A stretch of 64,000 bases of DNA, taken from Flexivirga alba. Lineage in GTDB: Bacteria > Actinomycetota > Actinomycetes > Actinomycetales > Dermatophilaceae. The translations under genes were made by a program, and so were the position numbers. This document shows positions 38,952-46,009 of the stretch, piece after piece (the first letter of the stretch is position 1; every line of letters begins with the position of its first letter). The DNA lies in the NCBI RefSeq assembly GCF_042661025.1, contig NZ_JBHSWH010000001.1, forward strand, positions 930,001-994,000. The letters are read 5' to 3'. The notes under the pieces are model-generated. The model was not told the origin of the DNA. It made no database searches and worked only from the letters and a program-made list of their open reading frames with translations.

Positions 38952-40148
38952 GTGATCAGTGGCGCCACGGTTCTCGACGTCCTGCTCGTGCTGATGCTGA
39001 TCGGGTATGCCGTCGCGCATTACCGGACCGGATTCGTCGCGGGCGCGCTGTCTCTGGCGGGCTTCCTGGCCGGCGGATTCCTCGGATTGTGGCTGATACC
39101 AGGGGTATTGGAGCGTTGGTCGGCCACGGCCGACAGCGCCCTCCGACAAGGACTGCTGCTCATCGTCGGAGTGCTCGCGCTGGCCGTCGTCGGGCAGACC
39201 CTGGGGGCGCGGGCTGGTAGCCGGTTCCGGTCCCTGCTGCGTGTCCAACCGGCGCTCAAGGTCGACTCCGTGCTCGGCGCGGTGGCGGGCGTGGTGGTTT
39301 CCGCCATACTCGCCTGGTTCGTCGCGGGATCCGTGCAAGGTGCCCTGCCCGCGGGGGCGTCGGAAGCGGTGGCGCACTCGCGGGTGTTGCAGGGTGTCGA
39401 CCGAGTCATGCCGTCGGGGGCCGACCGCTTCTTTGCCGGCCTGCGGCAACTGGTCGACGACCGAGGGATGCCCGATCTGTATGCCGGGCCGATCGCACCC
39501 GTCGCCCCGCCGGGATCGGAGGCGGTGCGCGGACCCGGCGTCGCGCGTGCCGCCGCTTCGATCGTGAAAGTGACTGGTATCGCTGACAGTTGCGGGCTTG
39601 CACAGGAGGGCAGCGGCTGGGTTGCGGCGCCGCACCGCGTGGTGACCAACGCGCACGTCGTCGCCGGTGTCGAGCACCCGCGGGTGCAGATCGGCGGCAC
39701 AGGACGCAGCTATCCGGCGACGACAGTGGCGTTCTCCCAGGACCGTGACATTGCCGTGCTGGCGGTGCCGGACCTGAACGCCCCTGCGCTCCCGACCGGC
39801 GCCGAACTCTCCCGCGGCGACGACGCCGTCGTGGCAGGTTTCCCGGAGAACGGCCCCTACCGACTCGACGGAGCACGGATCAACTCGCGCCTGCATGCCC
39901 TCGGCACCGACATCTACGGCCAGCCCGCCGCGCCTCGTGACGTGTATGCGCTCACTGGTCGCGTGCAGCCGGGCAACTCCGGCGGGCCGTTGCTGTCGTC
40001 GACCGGTCAGGTGGTGGGCACCGTCTTCGCGAAGTCGGCCCGCGGCGCGCCGACCGCCTACGCGCTGACGCTGGACGAGAGCCGACCGGTCGTCGAGGCG
40101 GCCGCCCACGCCACCACTCCAGTCTCCACCGGTTCGTGCGTCGACTGA
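38952..40148 (+). CDS. MarP-like membrane serine protease (CvpA-type spans plus trypsin-like domain)
   Basis: A 398-residue protein with four N-terminal spans of the CvpA type (TVLDVLLVLMLIGYAVAHYR and following), then a chymotrypsin-like protease domain outside the membrane. The triad is His235 in VVTNAHVVAG, Asp266 in DRDIAVLAV and Ser343 in QPGNSGGPLL. Cys215 in ADSCGLAQEGSG and the C-terminal Cys could form the redox disulfide described for mycobacterial MarP. MarP is needed for acid and oxidative-stress resistance in Mycobacterium tuberculosis. The GTG start is in frame with no SD-like site. Confidence 0.88.
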   Translation: MISGATVLDVLLVLMLIGYAVAHYRTGFVAGALSLAGFLAGGFLGLWLIPGVLERWSATADSALRQGLLLIVGVLALAVVGQTLGARAGSRFRSLLRVQPALKVDSVLGAVAGVVVSAILAWFVAGSVQGALPAGASEAVAHSRVLQGVDRVMPSGADRFFAGLRQLVDDRGMPDLYAGPIAPVAPPGSEAVRGPGVARAAASIVKVTGIADSCGLAQEGSGWVAAPHRVVTNAHVVAGVEHPRVQIGGTGRSYPATTVAFSQDRDIAVLAVPDLNAPALPTGAELSRGDDAVVAGFPENGPYRLDGARINSRLHALGTDIYGQPAAPRDVYALTGRVQPGNSGGPLLSSTGQVVGTVFAKSARGAPTAYALTLDESRPVVEAAAHATTPVSTGSCVD

Positions 40149-40209
40149 GCCAATCGCAACGAAGTACGTGGACACCACCCGAGACGAAGCCCGAAGTCGT
40201 ACCGCAAGG

Positions 40210-40223
40210 TATACTCACAGTAT
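40210..40223 (+). promoter_or_regulatory. Leaderless promoter and operator of the toxin-antitoxin operon
   Basis: TATACT at 40210-40215 is a good -10 element and ends six bases before the antitoxin ATG, so transcription would start at the ATG. A perfect palindrome ATACT-CAC-AGTAT (40211-40223) overlaps both, ideal for antitoxin-mediated autorepression. Confidence 0.6.
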
Positions 40224-40476
40224 GACTTCGACGACTATCAAGGTGGCGGATGCCACGCACAGTCGACTCCGTCGACTGGCGAAGGCGTCAGGAATGACTC
40301 AGGGCGCCTTCATCGAATCGCTCCTCGACCAGCGCGAGGAAGCGGACTTTTGGCAAGCCGTCGAAGCACTCGATCCTGCGGAAGTCAGGCAGGCACTGGC
40401 CGATGACGGCGATGAGCCGAGCGATGACTACCGAGCCGAGGACGCTGGACTGGACCGCGACGAGCAGGGCGAGTGA
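40222..40476 (+). CDS. Antitoxin of PemK/MazF-type pair (RHH-like)
   Basis: An 84-residue acidic protein. The start TSTTIKVADATHSRLRRLAK then ASGMTQGAFIESLLDQREE looks like a ribbon-helix-helix DNA-binding domain. The disordered acidic tail (ADDGDEPSDDYRAEDAGLDRDE) is suited to bind and neutralise the toxin. It begins at a probable leaderless promoter covered by a palindrome and lies nine bases upstream of the toxin gene. Antitoxins of this type repress their own operon. Confidence 0.75.
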   Translation: MTSTTIKVADATHSRLRRLAKASGMTQGAFIESLLDQREEADFWQAVEALDPAEVRQALADDGDEPSDDYRAEDAGLDRDEQGE

Positions 40477-40485
40477 GTCGTCCAC

Positions 40486-40848
40486 ATGGCAGGAGGGACA
40501 AGCCGACCCCAGCGACCGAAGTCGTCGGGTCAGAGCTTCACTCGCGGTGACGTCGTGTGGGCCGATCTCGACCCGGCGAAGGGTAGGGAGCAAGCCAAAC
40601 ACCGGCCGTACCTGGTCCTCTCGGACACGCGCTATCACCACGCCTTTTCATTGGTCATCGGCGTCCCTATGACCAGCGCCGAGCGGTCCTGGCCAACCCG
40701 CGTGCAGGTTACGTCAGGATCGTGGGCAATCTGCGAGCAAGTCCGCACCTTCTCCACCGAACGCATCACCCGCGTCGAGCGACGCCGGTACGACGTGAGC
40801 GCGGTTCAGAAGATTGTCACGCGGCTCATCGGAGGGCCCGGCCGATAG
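40486..40848 (+). CDS. PemK/MazF-family toxin (mRNA interferase)
   Basis: A 120-residue SH3-like toxin. Typical parts are RGDVVWADLDPAKGREQAKHRPYLVLSD, a VIGVPMTSAERSWPTRV segment and ICEQVRTFSTERITRVERR. The Arg of RPYLVLSD and the SxxR-type strand match catalytic positions of MazF endoribonucleases, which cut mRNA at short motifs. The N-terminal 15 residues are basic and probably disordered. It is translated after the antitoxin with a nine-base gap. Confidence 0.88.
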   Translation: MAGGTSRPQRPKSSGQSFTRGDVVWADLDPAKGREQAKHRPYLVLSDTRYHHAFSLVIGVPMTSAERSWPTRVQVTSGSWAICEQVRTFSTERITRVERRRYDVSAVQKIVTRLIGGPGR

Positions 40849-40866
40849 GCAGCGGGCGATGAGCTG

Positions 40867-42816
40867 TCATGCGTGCTGGGGATTGCAGTGGTCGCCGGTG
40901 GGCGGGACGTCCAGTGCGGGGTTGCGGTCGAAGAAGCCGAAGGGCTTCAGCTGGAAGGTGACGGTATCGGCCGGCATCACCGGCCAGTCCTCGGGCCGCG
41001 TGATGTGGTTGATCCCGAAGACGTACCAGAGCACGACATCGGTGTCCTCGATGCTGCGGTTTGCCGCGGTCCAGGCCGGCAGGCCCTCGTCCCGACTGCT
41101 CTGGTTGACGAATTCACCGCAAGGCCAACGTTCTTCGGAGTTGTATGGCGTCACCCACAAAGTGTGCCCGAGCACCTGGGCTCGCTGGAACACCGGTGAG
41201 TTCTGGTCGATCAGCGCCGGGAAGCAGCCGGTCGGGATCAGCTTGTAGGCGACTGGCGTGCCGGCGGCGTTGCGGGAGTGCTCGTTGACCACTTTCCAGG
41301 TCCGTTGGCTGGACCAGTCGTAATCCTGCTTGCCGTCCGACTCGGTCCGTAGCGGCGTCGAAGTAGCGGCCAGCGCCAGCCCGAACGGGTTCTCGTCGCT
41401 GACCGGATCGGGCGAGCAGTCCGTCCGATAAACGGTATTCGGGCCGCCGTCGACATTCATGTCCAGCCGCGCCACCAGGAAGTGCTGGTGGTGCGGGGCA
41501 TAGGTGCGCTCCCCGATCATCGTTCCGTGGCGCGGCTGCTCGCCATCCGCGATGTGGGTGGCGACCATGATCCCGGTGGCGCGCACCTGGCACTCGATGG
41601 TGCCGTCCTGGTAGAAGGACCAGTAGATGAGGTATTCGTAATTGGCGACGGTGACGTGACACGACACGGTCAGCCGGCGTGAGCGACGCACCTCGGCGCC
41701 GGCCTGAGCATCGACGTGCTTCCACAGGACCCGGTCGTCCTCCTCGTGGATGCAGATCGCGTGGTTGATCGTGTATGGCGTGCCGGTGCTGTCGTGCAGC
41801 ACAGCGTCCAGGTAGCGGATCTCACCCAGGCAGTCGCAGCCCAGCTCCAGCGAGGTGGTCATGAAACCCAGACCCCACTCGCCGATGTCGAACGCGGTCC
41901 GGTTGGTGTGGTCGATGGCCGGGTCGCGGTAAGGGACCACCATCTCGGCCAACGAGATCCGGTCCGCGACCGGGCGTGCCCGATCGCCGTCTGTGTAGCT
42001 GATCCGGTGCAGGACCAGTCCCTCGCGGTAGTTGAACCCGACCCGGAAGGTCCAGTTCTGCCAGGAGATCTGGTTGCCGTCCAGGGTGAAGGAGACGCCG
42101 TCGGGCTGGGTGATCACCAGCGGCTTCAGATCGGTGCGGGCCTGATAGCCGGGGATGAGGCCGGGCACGTATTCGCCCATGACAGAAGGCTTTTCAACAC
42201 TGAAGGTGTCCTGGATCTCCAGCAGCTGCATCGAGTTCACGTCGATGACGCAGTGGAACCCGTTGACCGGATTCGCGTAAGGATTCGACCCCTCCTGGTC
42301 GCGATACCAGGTGTCGGTCCACCCGACCCGAAGCGACTTGTACTTCTCCGGTATCAGGAATCCGCCATACGTCCAGGTGTCCATCAACACCCGGTCCATG
42401 TCGGTCAGGCCACGGCGGGCCAACGCCTCGATCACGCGCTCGTCATGGCGCAGCATCTCGTCGGCTTCATGCCACTCGTCGATCGTCATGTTCGGCTGCA
42501 CACCGGGCCGGTGCTCGAAGCTGTCCACCCGGTCACCGGTCAGGTCGACGACCGCGACATGGACATCGCCGCTGTCGCGGTCGAAACACACGACGCGGGA
42601 GCGGCGAGTGATCGGCCCGCCGGGTCGGAACGCGGCGACCACCGGCTTGTCCGGCTCGACCAGCTCGATGGACGCGAAACGCCATCGGTCGGTCGCACCG
42701 CGGTCGCGGCGCAGGATCGACACCGTGTGCTCGAACTCGGCCGCAGTCAGCGGGTCCAACGGATGCGTCGCCGGGCCGCCCACCGCGGCCTGCTCGGTCA
42801 GGTCACTCTCGCTCAT
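40867..42816 (-). CDS. Copper amine oxidase (primary amine oxidase)
   Basis: A 649-residue topaquinone enzyme that oxidises primary amines to aldehydes, ammonia and peroxide. The cofactor motif NYEY is at residues 392-395, with Tyr393 the precursor. The catalytic base lies in AFDIGEWGLG, and the copper site has the HxH of APHHQHF plus a later His. The N-terminal domain carries EFEHTVSILRRDRG. The ATG follows AAAGGGACC, and the upstream gene's stop overlaps it as ATGA, so the two genes are coupled. No signal peptide is present. Confidence 0.93.
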   Translation of the reverse strand: MSESDLTEQAAVGGPATHPLDPLTAAEFEHTVSILRRDRGATDRWRFASIELVEPDKPVVAAFRPGGPITRRSRVVCFDRDSGDVHVAVVDLTGDRVDSFEHRPGVQPNMTIDEWHEADEMLRHDERVIEALARRGLTDMDRVLMDTWTYGGFLIPEKYKSLRVGWTDTWYRDQEGSNPYANPVNGFHCVIDVNSMQLLEIQDTFSVEKPSVMGEYVPGLIPGYQARTDLKPLVITQPDGVSFTLDGNQISWQNWTFRVGFNYREGLVLHRISYTDGDRARPVADRISLAEMVVPYRDPAIDHTNRTAFDIGEWGLGFMTTSLELGCDCLGEIRYLDAVLHDSTGTPYTINHAICIHEEDDRVLWKHVDAQAGAEVRRSRRLTVSCHVTVANYEYLIYWSFYQDGTIECQVRATGIMVATHIADGEQPRHGTMIGERTYAPHHQHFLVARLDMNVDGGPNTVYRTDCSPDPVSDENPFGLALAATSTPLRTESDGKQDYDWSSQRTWKVVNEHSRNAAGTPVAYKLIPTGCFPALIDQNSPVFQRAQVLGHTLWVTPYNSEERWPCGEFVNQSSRDEGLPAWTAANRSIEDTDVVLWYVFGINHITRPEDWPVMPADTVTFQLKPFGFFDRNPALDVPPTGDHCNPQHA

Positions 42817-43505
42817 GATGGTGGTCCCTTTGTTGACCTGGTGGTGAAGGCGATGTCGAGGTACTTCAACTCGCTGCGTGGGAGCACGGCCGTCACCACG
42901 GTGTGCGGTCCGGTCCGGGCTCCGACGGCATACACCAACGAATCGGTGTCGATCTCGACAGTCGCGATGGAGACTCCATCCACGAGAACGGTCCCGGACC
43001 GTCTCACCTCCGCGCCGTTGACGTATGACGCCCACCGCATCTCCGGCCCAGTCGGTTGCCGATAGTGGTTGTTCAGAACGTCGTTCGCGTGGTCCGCCAG
43101 CCGCTGCGCGAGGTCGACCTGCCCTGCCCGGGCGCGGCTCCAGCTGGTGCGGACCGCCTCCCGCAGTTGCGGATACCGCCTCCGCTGAACCTCCTCGATC
43201 AGCCAGGCCGGCCGCGGCCGCGGCGGCACCGCCACGATCGCAGCCCGCTGCTTCTCATCGAGCTCGGCAAGGTTGACCGGGTCGGAACGGTCGGCGGGGT
43301 TGCGCAACAAGGTGTAGGTGACGCTCACGCAGAGCTCGGCATACCCTGCGTCGTCCGAGACGCCGATAAAGCTGAGCAGGTCGGTGTCCTCCAACGACGG
43401 CTGTCCCGCCAGGCCCACGACGGGGACGGGCATCTCGCGCAGGCGTCGGCGCTGTTTGATGCGCGGATCGGGCGCGTCCTCCGGCAACACGCCACGGAAC
43501 TCCAT
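42813..43505 (-). CDS. Hypothetical protein coupled to the amine oxidase
   Basis: A 230-residue protein I do not recognise. It starts MEFRGVLPEDAPDPRIKQRRRLREM after GGAG; the upstream frame overlaps the divergent space and lacks a site. Later parts are GVSDDAGYAELCVSVTYTLL and the helix RYPQLREAVRTSWSRAR, ending in alternating strands (VSIATVEIDTDSLVYAVG). No signal or span. The overlap with the amine oxidase start suggests a joint role, for example in amine metabolism or maturation, but this is only context. Confidence 0.65.
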   Translation of the reverse strand: MEFRGVLPEDAPDPRIKQRRRLREMPVPVVGLAGQPSLEDTDLLSFIGVSDDAGYAELCVSVTYTLLRNPADRSDPVNLAELDEKQRAAIVAVPPRPRPAWLIEEVQRRRYPQLREAVRTSWSRARAGQVDLAQRLADHANDVLNNHYRQPTGPEMRWASYVNGAEVRRSGTVLVDGVSIATVEIDTDSLVYAVGARTGPHTVVTAVLPRSELKYLDIAFTTRSTKGPPS

Positions 43506-43583
43506 GTCTCCATCATGGTGCTTCGACCGGTCTTCAGCAGGCAGAAAGCAGGCGACCGCCACGGCGGTCGCCTGTGGCCCCGC

Positions 43584-44207
43584 TCAGCCGGTGAACTCGT
43601 CGACGCCGAGAGCGAAGTCCCAGTGGTCCATCCCATTGTTGGCGAGCGTCACCGTGAGCAGGCCCAGCCCTTCCAGCCAGTGCGCCATCTTCAGGCCGCC
43701 GACGTCGCGCGGACGCAGCCCGATGCTCACGACGAATGCCGCCACGCTCGCCTTCGCGTCCGCGTCGTCGCCGGCAAGGAAGACGTCGGGCTGCCCCGTC
43801 TCCAGAACGTTCCGGAAGATGGTGTTGAACGCCTTCACCACGCTGGCGCCGGCCGGGGCGACCTTGGCTGCTTCCTGTGCGACCGAGGTCTCCGCAGTGT
43901 TGGCCAGCCCGTCCAATGTCGCATTGAAGGGGTTGCTGATGTCGACGATGACCTTGCCCGCGAGAGCATCGCCATACTCGGTGACGACCGGGACGACGCC
44001 GGCATTCGGCAGAGCTGTGATGACAACGCCGCCGGCCGGTATGGCGCCCCACTTCCCCGCCGTCGCGCCGGCGCCGAGGGTCTCGGCCAGCGTCTCGACC
44101 TTGGACTGATCGCGGCCCATGACCTCGACGGCATTGCCGCCGGCCAGCGCCCGCGTGCCGATGGCGCGGGCCATGTTTCCGGTGCCGATGATGCTGATGG
44201 TGCTCAT
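43584..44207 (-). CDS. NADPH-dependent F420 reductase-like oxidoreductase
   Basis: A 207-residue Rossmann protein of the F420:NADP oxidoreductase-like family. The dinucleotide motif ISIIGTGNMARAIG is at the N-terminus, followed by VVITALPNAGVVPVV, VIVDISNPFN and AFNTIFRNVLE. The signature NPFN and the DVGGLKMAHWLEGLG helix are typical. It reduces or oxidises F420 or another substrate with NADPH. AGGAGAC precedes the start. It diverges from the TetR gene at 44294, with a palindrome between them. Confidence 0.85.
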   Translation of the reverse strand: MSTISIIGTGNMARAIGTRALAGGNAVEVMGRDQSKVETLAETLGAGATAGKWGAIPAGGVVITALPNAGVVPVVTEYGDALAGKVIVDISNPFNATLDGLANTAETSVAQEAAKVAPAGASVVKAFNTIFRNVLETGQPDVFLAGDDADAKASVAAFVVSIGLRPRDVGGLKMAHWLEGLGLLTVTLANNGMDHWDFALGVDEFTG

Positions 44208-44252
44208 GCGCAGTCTCCTTGTGAGATCGGAATGTTGCTTGTCTCTGCTAAA

Positions 44253-44277
44253 CGGGGAATACCCCGGTTAATATTCC
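44253..44277. promoter_or_regulatory. Candidate TetR operator between reductase and TetR gene
   Basis: CGGGG-AATA-CCCCG (44253-44266) is a palindrome, and GGAATA (44256-44261) is inversely repeated as TATTCC (44272-44277). They lie midway between the divergent starts and would suit autorepression by the adjacent TetR protein. Confidence 0.5.
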
Positions 44278-44293
44278 GCGTAGTTTTGACTGC

Positions 44294-44911
44294 GTGAGCC
44301 TTCCCGTCATACCGCTCGGTAATCCGCGCCCCCGGCGCGCGGACGCGGTACGCAACCGGGAGCACCTGATCGCCGTCGCTCGCGAGGTTCTCGCCGAACG
44401 AGGCACGGCAGGGATCACGATGGACGGCCTGGCGGAGTGCGCCGGACTCGGCAAGGGGACGGTCTTTCGCGCGTTCGGCACGCGGGCCGGGATCTTCCGC
44501 GCGCTCCTGGAAGCCGATGAGATCGCCTTCCAGACCGCGGTCATTCAGGGCGAGCCACCGCTCGGACCGGGCGCGGACCCCGTGCAGCGACTGATCGCAT
44601 ACGGCCGGGCGCGCAGCACCTTCTTGATGGATCACCTCAAGGTCATGCAGGCCACCGTGGAACCGGGCGGCCAGATCTCTGCCTCCGGTGTCGAGTTCAC
44701 CCAGGTCCACGTCCGGATGCTGCTCGTGCAGGCCGACCTGGGGATCGACGACGTGGACAACCTCGCCATCCAACTCGCGCTGGCTCTCGACGGGCCGCTG
44801 CTGCTCGCGTCATACAGCCCGCCGCCGGCCACCGCGAAGCGCGTCGGCTCCCTGGAAGACAGCTGGCAGACCCTGATCGAGCGGCTCAGCTCTTCTGGGC
44901 GTCCCCAGTAA
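44294..44911 (+). CDS. TetR-family transcriptional regulator
   Basis: A 205-residue repressor. The TetR helix-turn-helix lies in residues 18-65 (NREHLIAVAREVLAERGTAG, then LAECAGLGKGTVFRAFGTRA). The ligand domain is helical (RLIAYGRARSTFLMDHLKVM and later). The GTG start is used; there is no obvious SD-like site. It diverges from the F420-reductase-like gene, its likely target, with a palindrome between them. Its stop lies six bases from the end of the convergent globin gene. Confidence 0.85.
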   Translation: MSLPVIPLGNPRPRRADAVRNREHLIAVAREVLAERGTAGITMDGLAECAGLGKGTVFRAFGTRAGIFRALLEADEIAFQTAVIQGEPPLGPGADPVQRLIAYGRARSTFLMDHLKVMQATVEPGGQISASGVEFTQVHVRMLLVQADLGIDDVDNLAIQLALALDGPLLLASYSPPPATAKRVGSLEDSWQTLIERLSSSGRPQ

Positions 44912-44916
44912 CGAGG

Positions 44917-45387
44917 TTATGAAGGTTCCCAGGTCCAAACCGGCACCGGGTCGTTGCTGGAAGTGTCCGCGCCCGGCTGTGAGACCTCTTGGGCGATGTT
45001 CGAGCCCCACTCCAGATAGTCCAGGAAGCGTTGCCGGAACTGGCGATCCGCGGGTAGGCCGACCTCGTCAGCGGCTTCGATGAACACCTCGACGAACCGT
45101 GCGCGGTGCCGGTCCTGGATTGCCAGGTTCGCGTGGCGCTTGAGCAGCCCGCCATGCCCACCGTGTTGTTCGGTGTAGAGCGGCGGGCCGCCGAGAACCT
45201 CGGTGAGCCAATCCGCCAGCTGATCAACGTGGCTCGGATGAGACTCCGTCCCGAAGATCTCGATCAGGATCGGGTCGGTCAGGCAGCGCCGGTATTGCGC
45301 TTCGGCGAGTTGCCGGAGCATCGGGCGTCCACCCGCGTGTTCGTAGAGAGTCGGGCGCGGCGCGCCGGACGAGTCGGTCGTCGTCAT
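44917..45387 (-). CDS. Truncated haemoglobin (group II, globin)
   Basis: A 156-residue group II truncated globin. The B-helix opens with a LYEHAGGRPMLRQLAEAQYRR segment, followed by GTESHPSHVDQLADWLTEVLGGP and the proximal His region GGHGGLLKRHANLAIQDRHR. The WGSNIAQ near the C-terminus is typical. Such globins bind O2 or NO and may serve peroxidase or delivery roles. The ATG overlaps the PadR gene stop, so it is translated from the same message as the monooxygenase and epoxide hydrolase upstream. Confidence 0.87.
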   Translation of the reverse strand: MTTTDSSGAPRPTLYEHAGGRPMLRQLAEAQYRRCLTDPILIEIFGTESHPSHVDQLADWLTEVLGGPPLYTEQHGGHGGLLKRHANLAIQDRHRARFVEVFIEAADEVGLPADRQFRQRFLDYLEWGSNIAQEVSQPGADTSSNDPVPVWTWEPS

Positions 45388-45998
45388 TTCGGTTCCTCTG
45401 GTTCGTATGGCGGTGCGTCTGGCGCCGTCCAGGTGAGTTCGCCGCGCTCAATGTCGTGGCGCACTTCGCCGAGCCACGCGGCTTCGGATTCCAAGCCGCG
45501 CGTGCGGTATTCGTCTTCTAGGAGGTAGATGCGCGGAACTTCATACCCTCCGCGCTCGGATCGCAGTTCGTTGAGCGTGTGCTCGATCGTGGTGATGCGG
45601 GCGGTGATCAACTCGGCTGCGGTGTCCGGCGCAACCATCGTGAGCACCGACAGCGCCGCCGGGAGCTGCGGGAACTCGTCCGGCACCTCAGTGACCATTG
45701 CCGTCAGCCAGTCGATCGCGGTCTGTCTTCCGGCCGGCGTGATTCGGTAGCTGCGACGGCTCGGGTAATTCTCCGATGCGTCACCCTCACCGACCTGCTC
45801 GACCAGGCCGTGAGTGGTGAGCCGGTCGATGACTTGGTGGAGGCTGGTGCGTTGCCGGACGTTGACGACCTTGTCCTTCCCGCGCTCCTTGATCAGCTTC
45901 TGCATCCGGTAGACGTGCATGGGCTGTTCGATGAGCATGCCGAGGACGACCAGGCCGAGTGCCGTCGGTCTCATGCTGCTCTTGCCCGGGGTCGTCAT
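45384..45998 (-). CDS. PadR-family transcriptional regulator
   Basis: A 204-residue regulator. The winged helix is ALGLVVLGMLIEQPMHVYRM, then LHQVIDRLTTHGLVEQV and the wing SRRSYRITPAGRQTAIDWL. The C-terminal helical domain (LITARITTIEHTLNELRSER) dimerises. PadR proteins usually respond to phenolic or drug ligands and repress adjacent efflux or catabolic genes. It is followed by the globin gene with a 4-base overlap and lies 11 bases after the fused monooxygenase. Confidence 0.87.
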   Translation of the reverse strand: MTTPGKSSMRPTALGLVVLGMLIEQPMHVYRMQKLIKERGKDKVVNVRQRTSLHQVIDRLTTHGLVEQVGEGDASENYPSRRSYRITPAGRQTAIDWLTAMVTEVPDEFPQLPAALSVLTMVAPDTAAELITARITTIEHTLNELRSERGGYEVPRIYLLEDEYRTRGLESEAAWLGEVRHDIERGELTWTAPDAPPYEPEEPK

Positions 45999-46009
45999 CT
46001 CTGGCCTTG

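Noticed and set aside
38085..40178. A 697-codon open frame opposite MarP and extending over the YbjQ gene
   Set aside because: It spans two real genes in part out of frame, and the translation has no recognisable structure.
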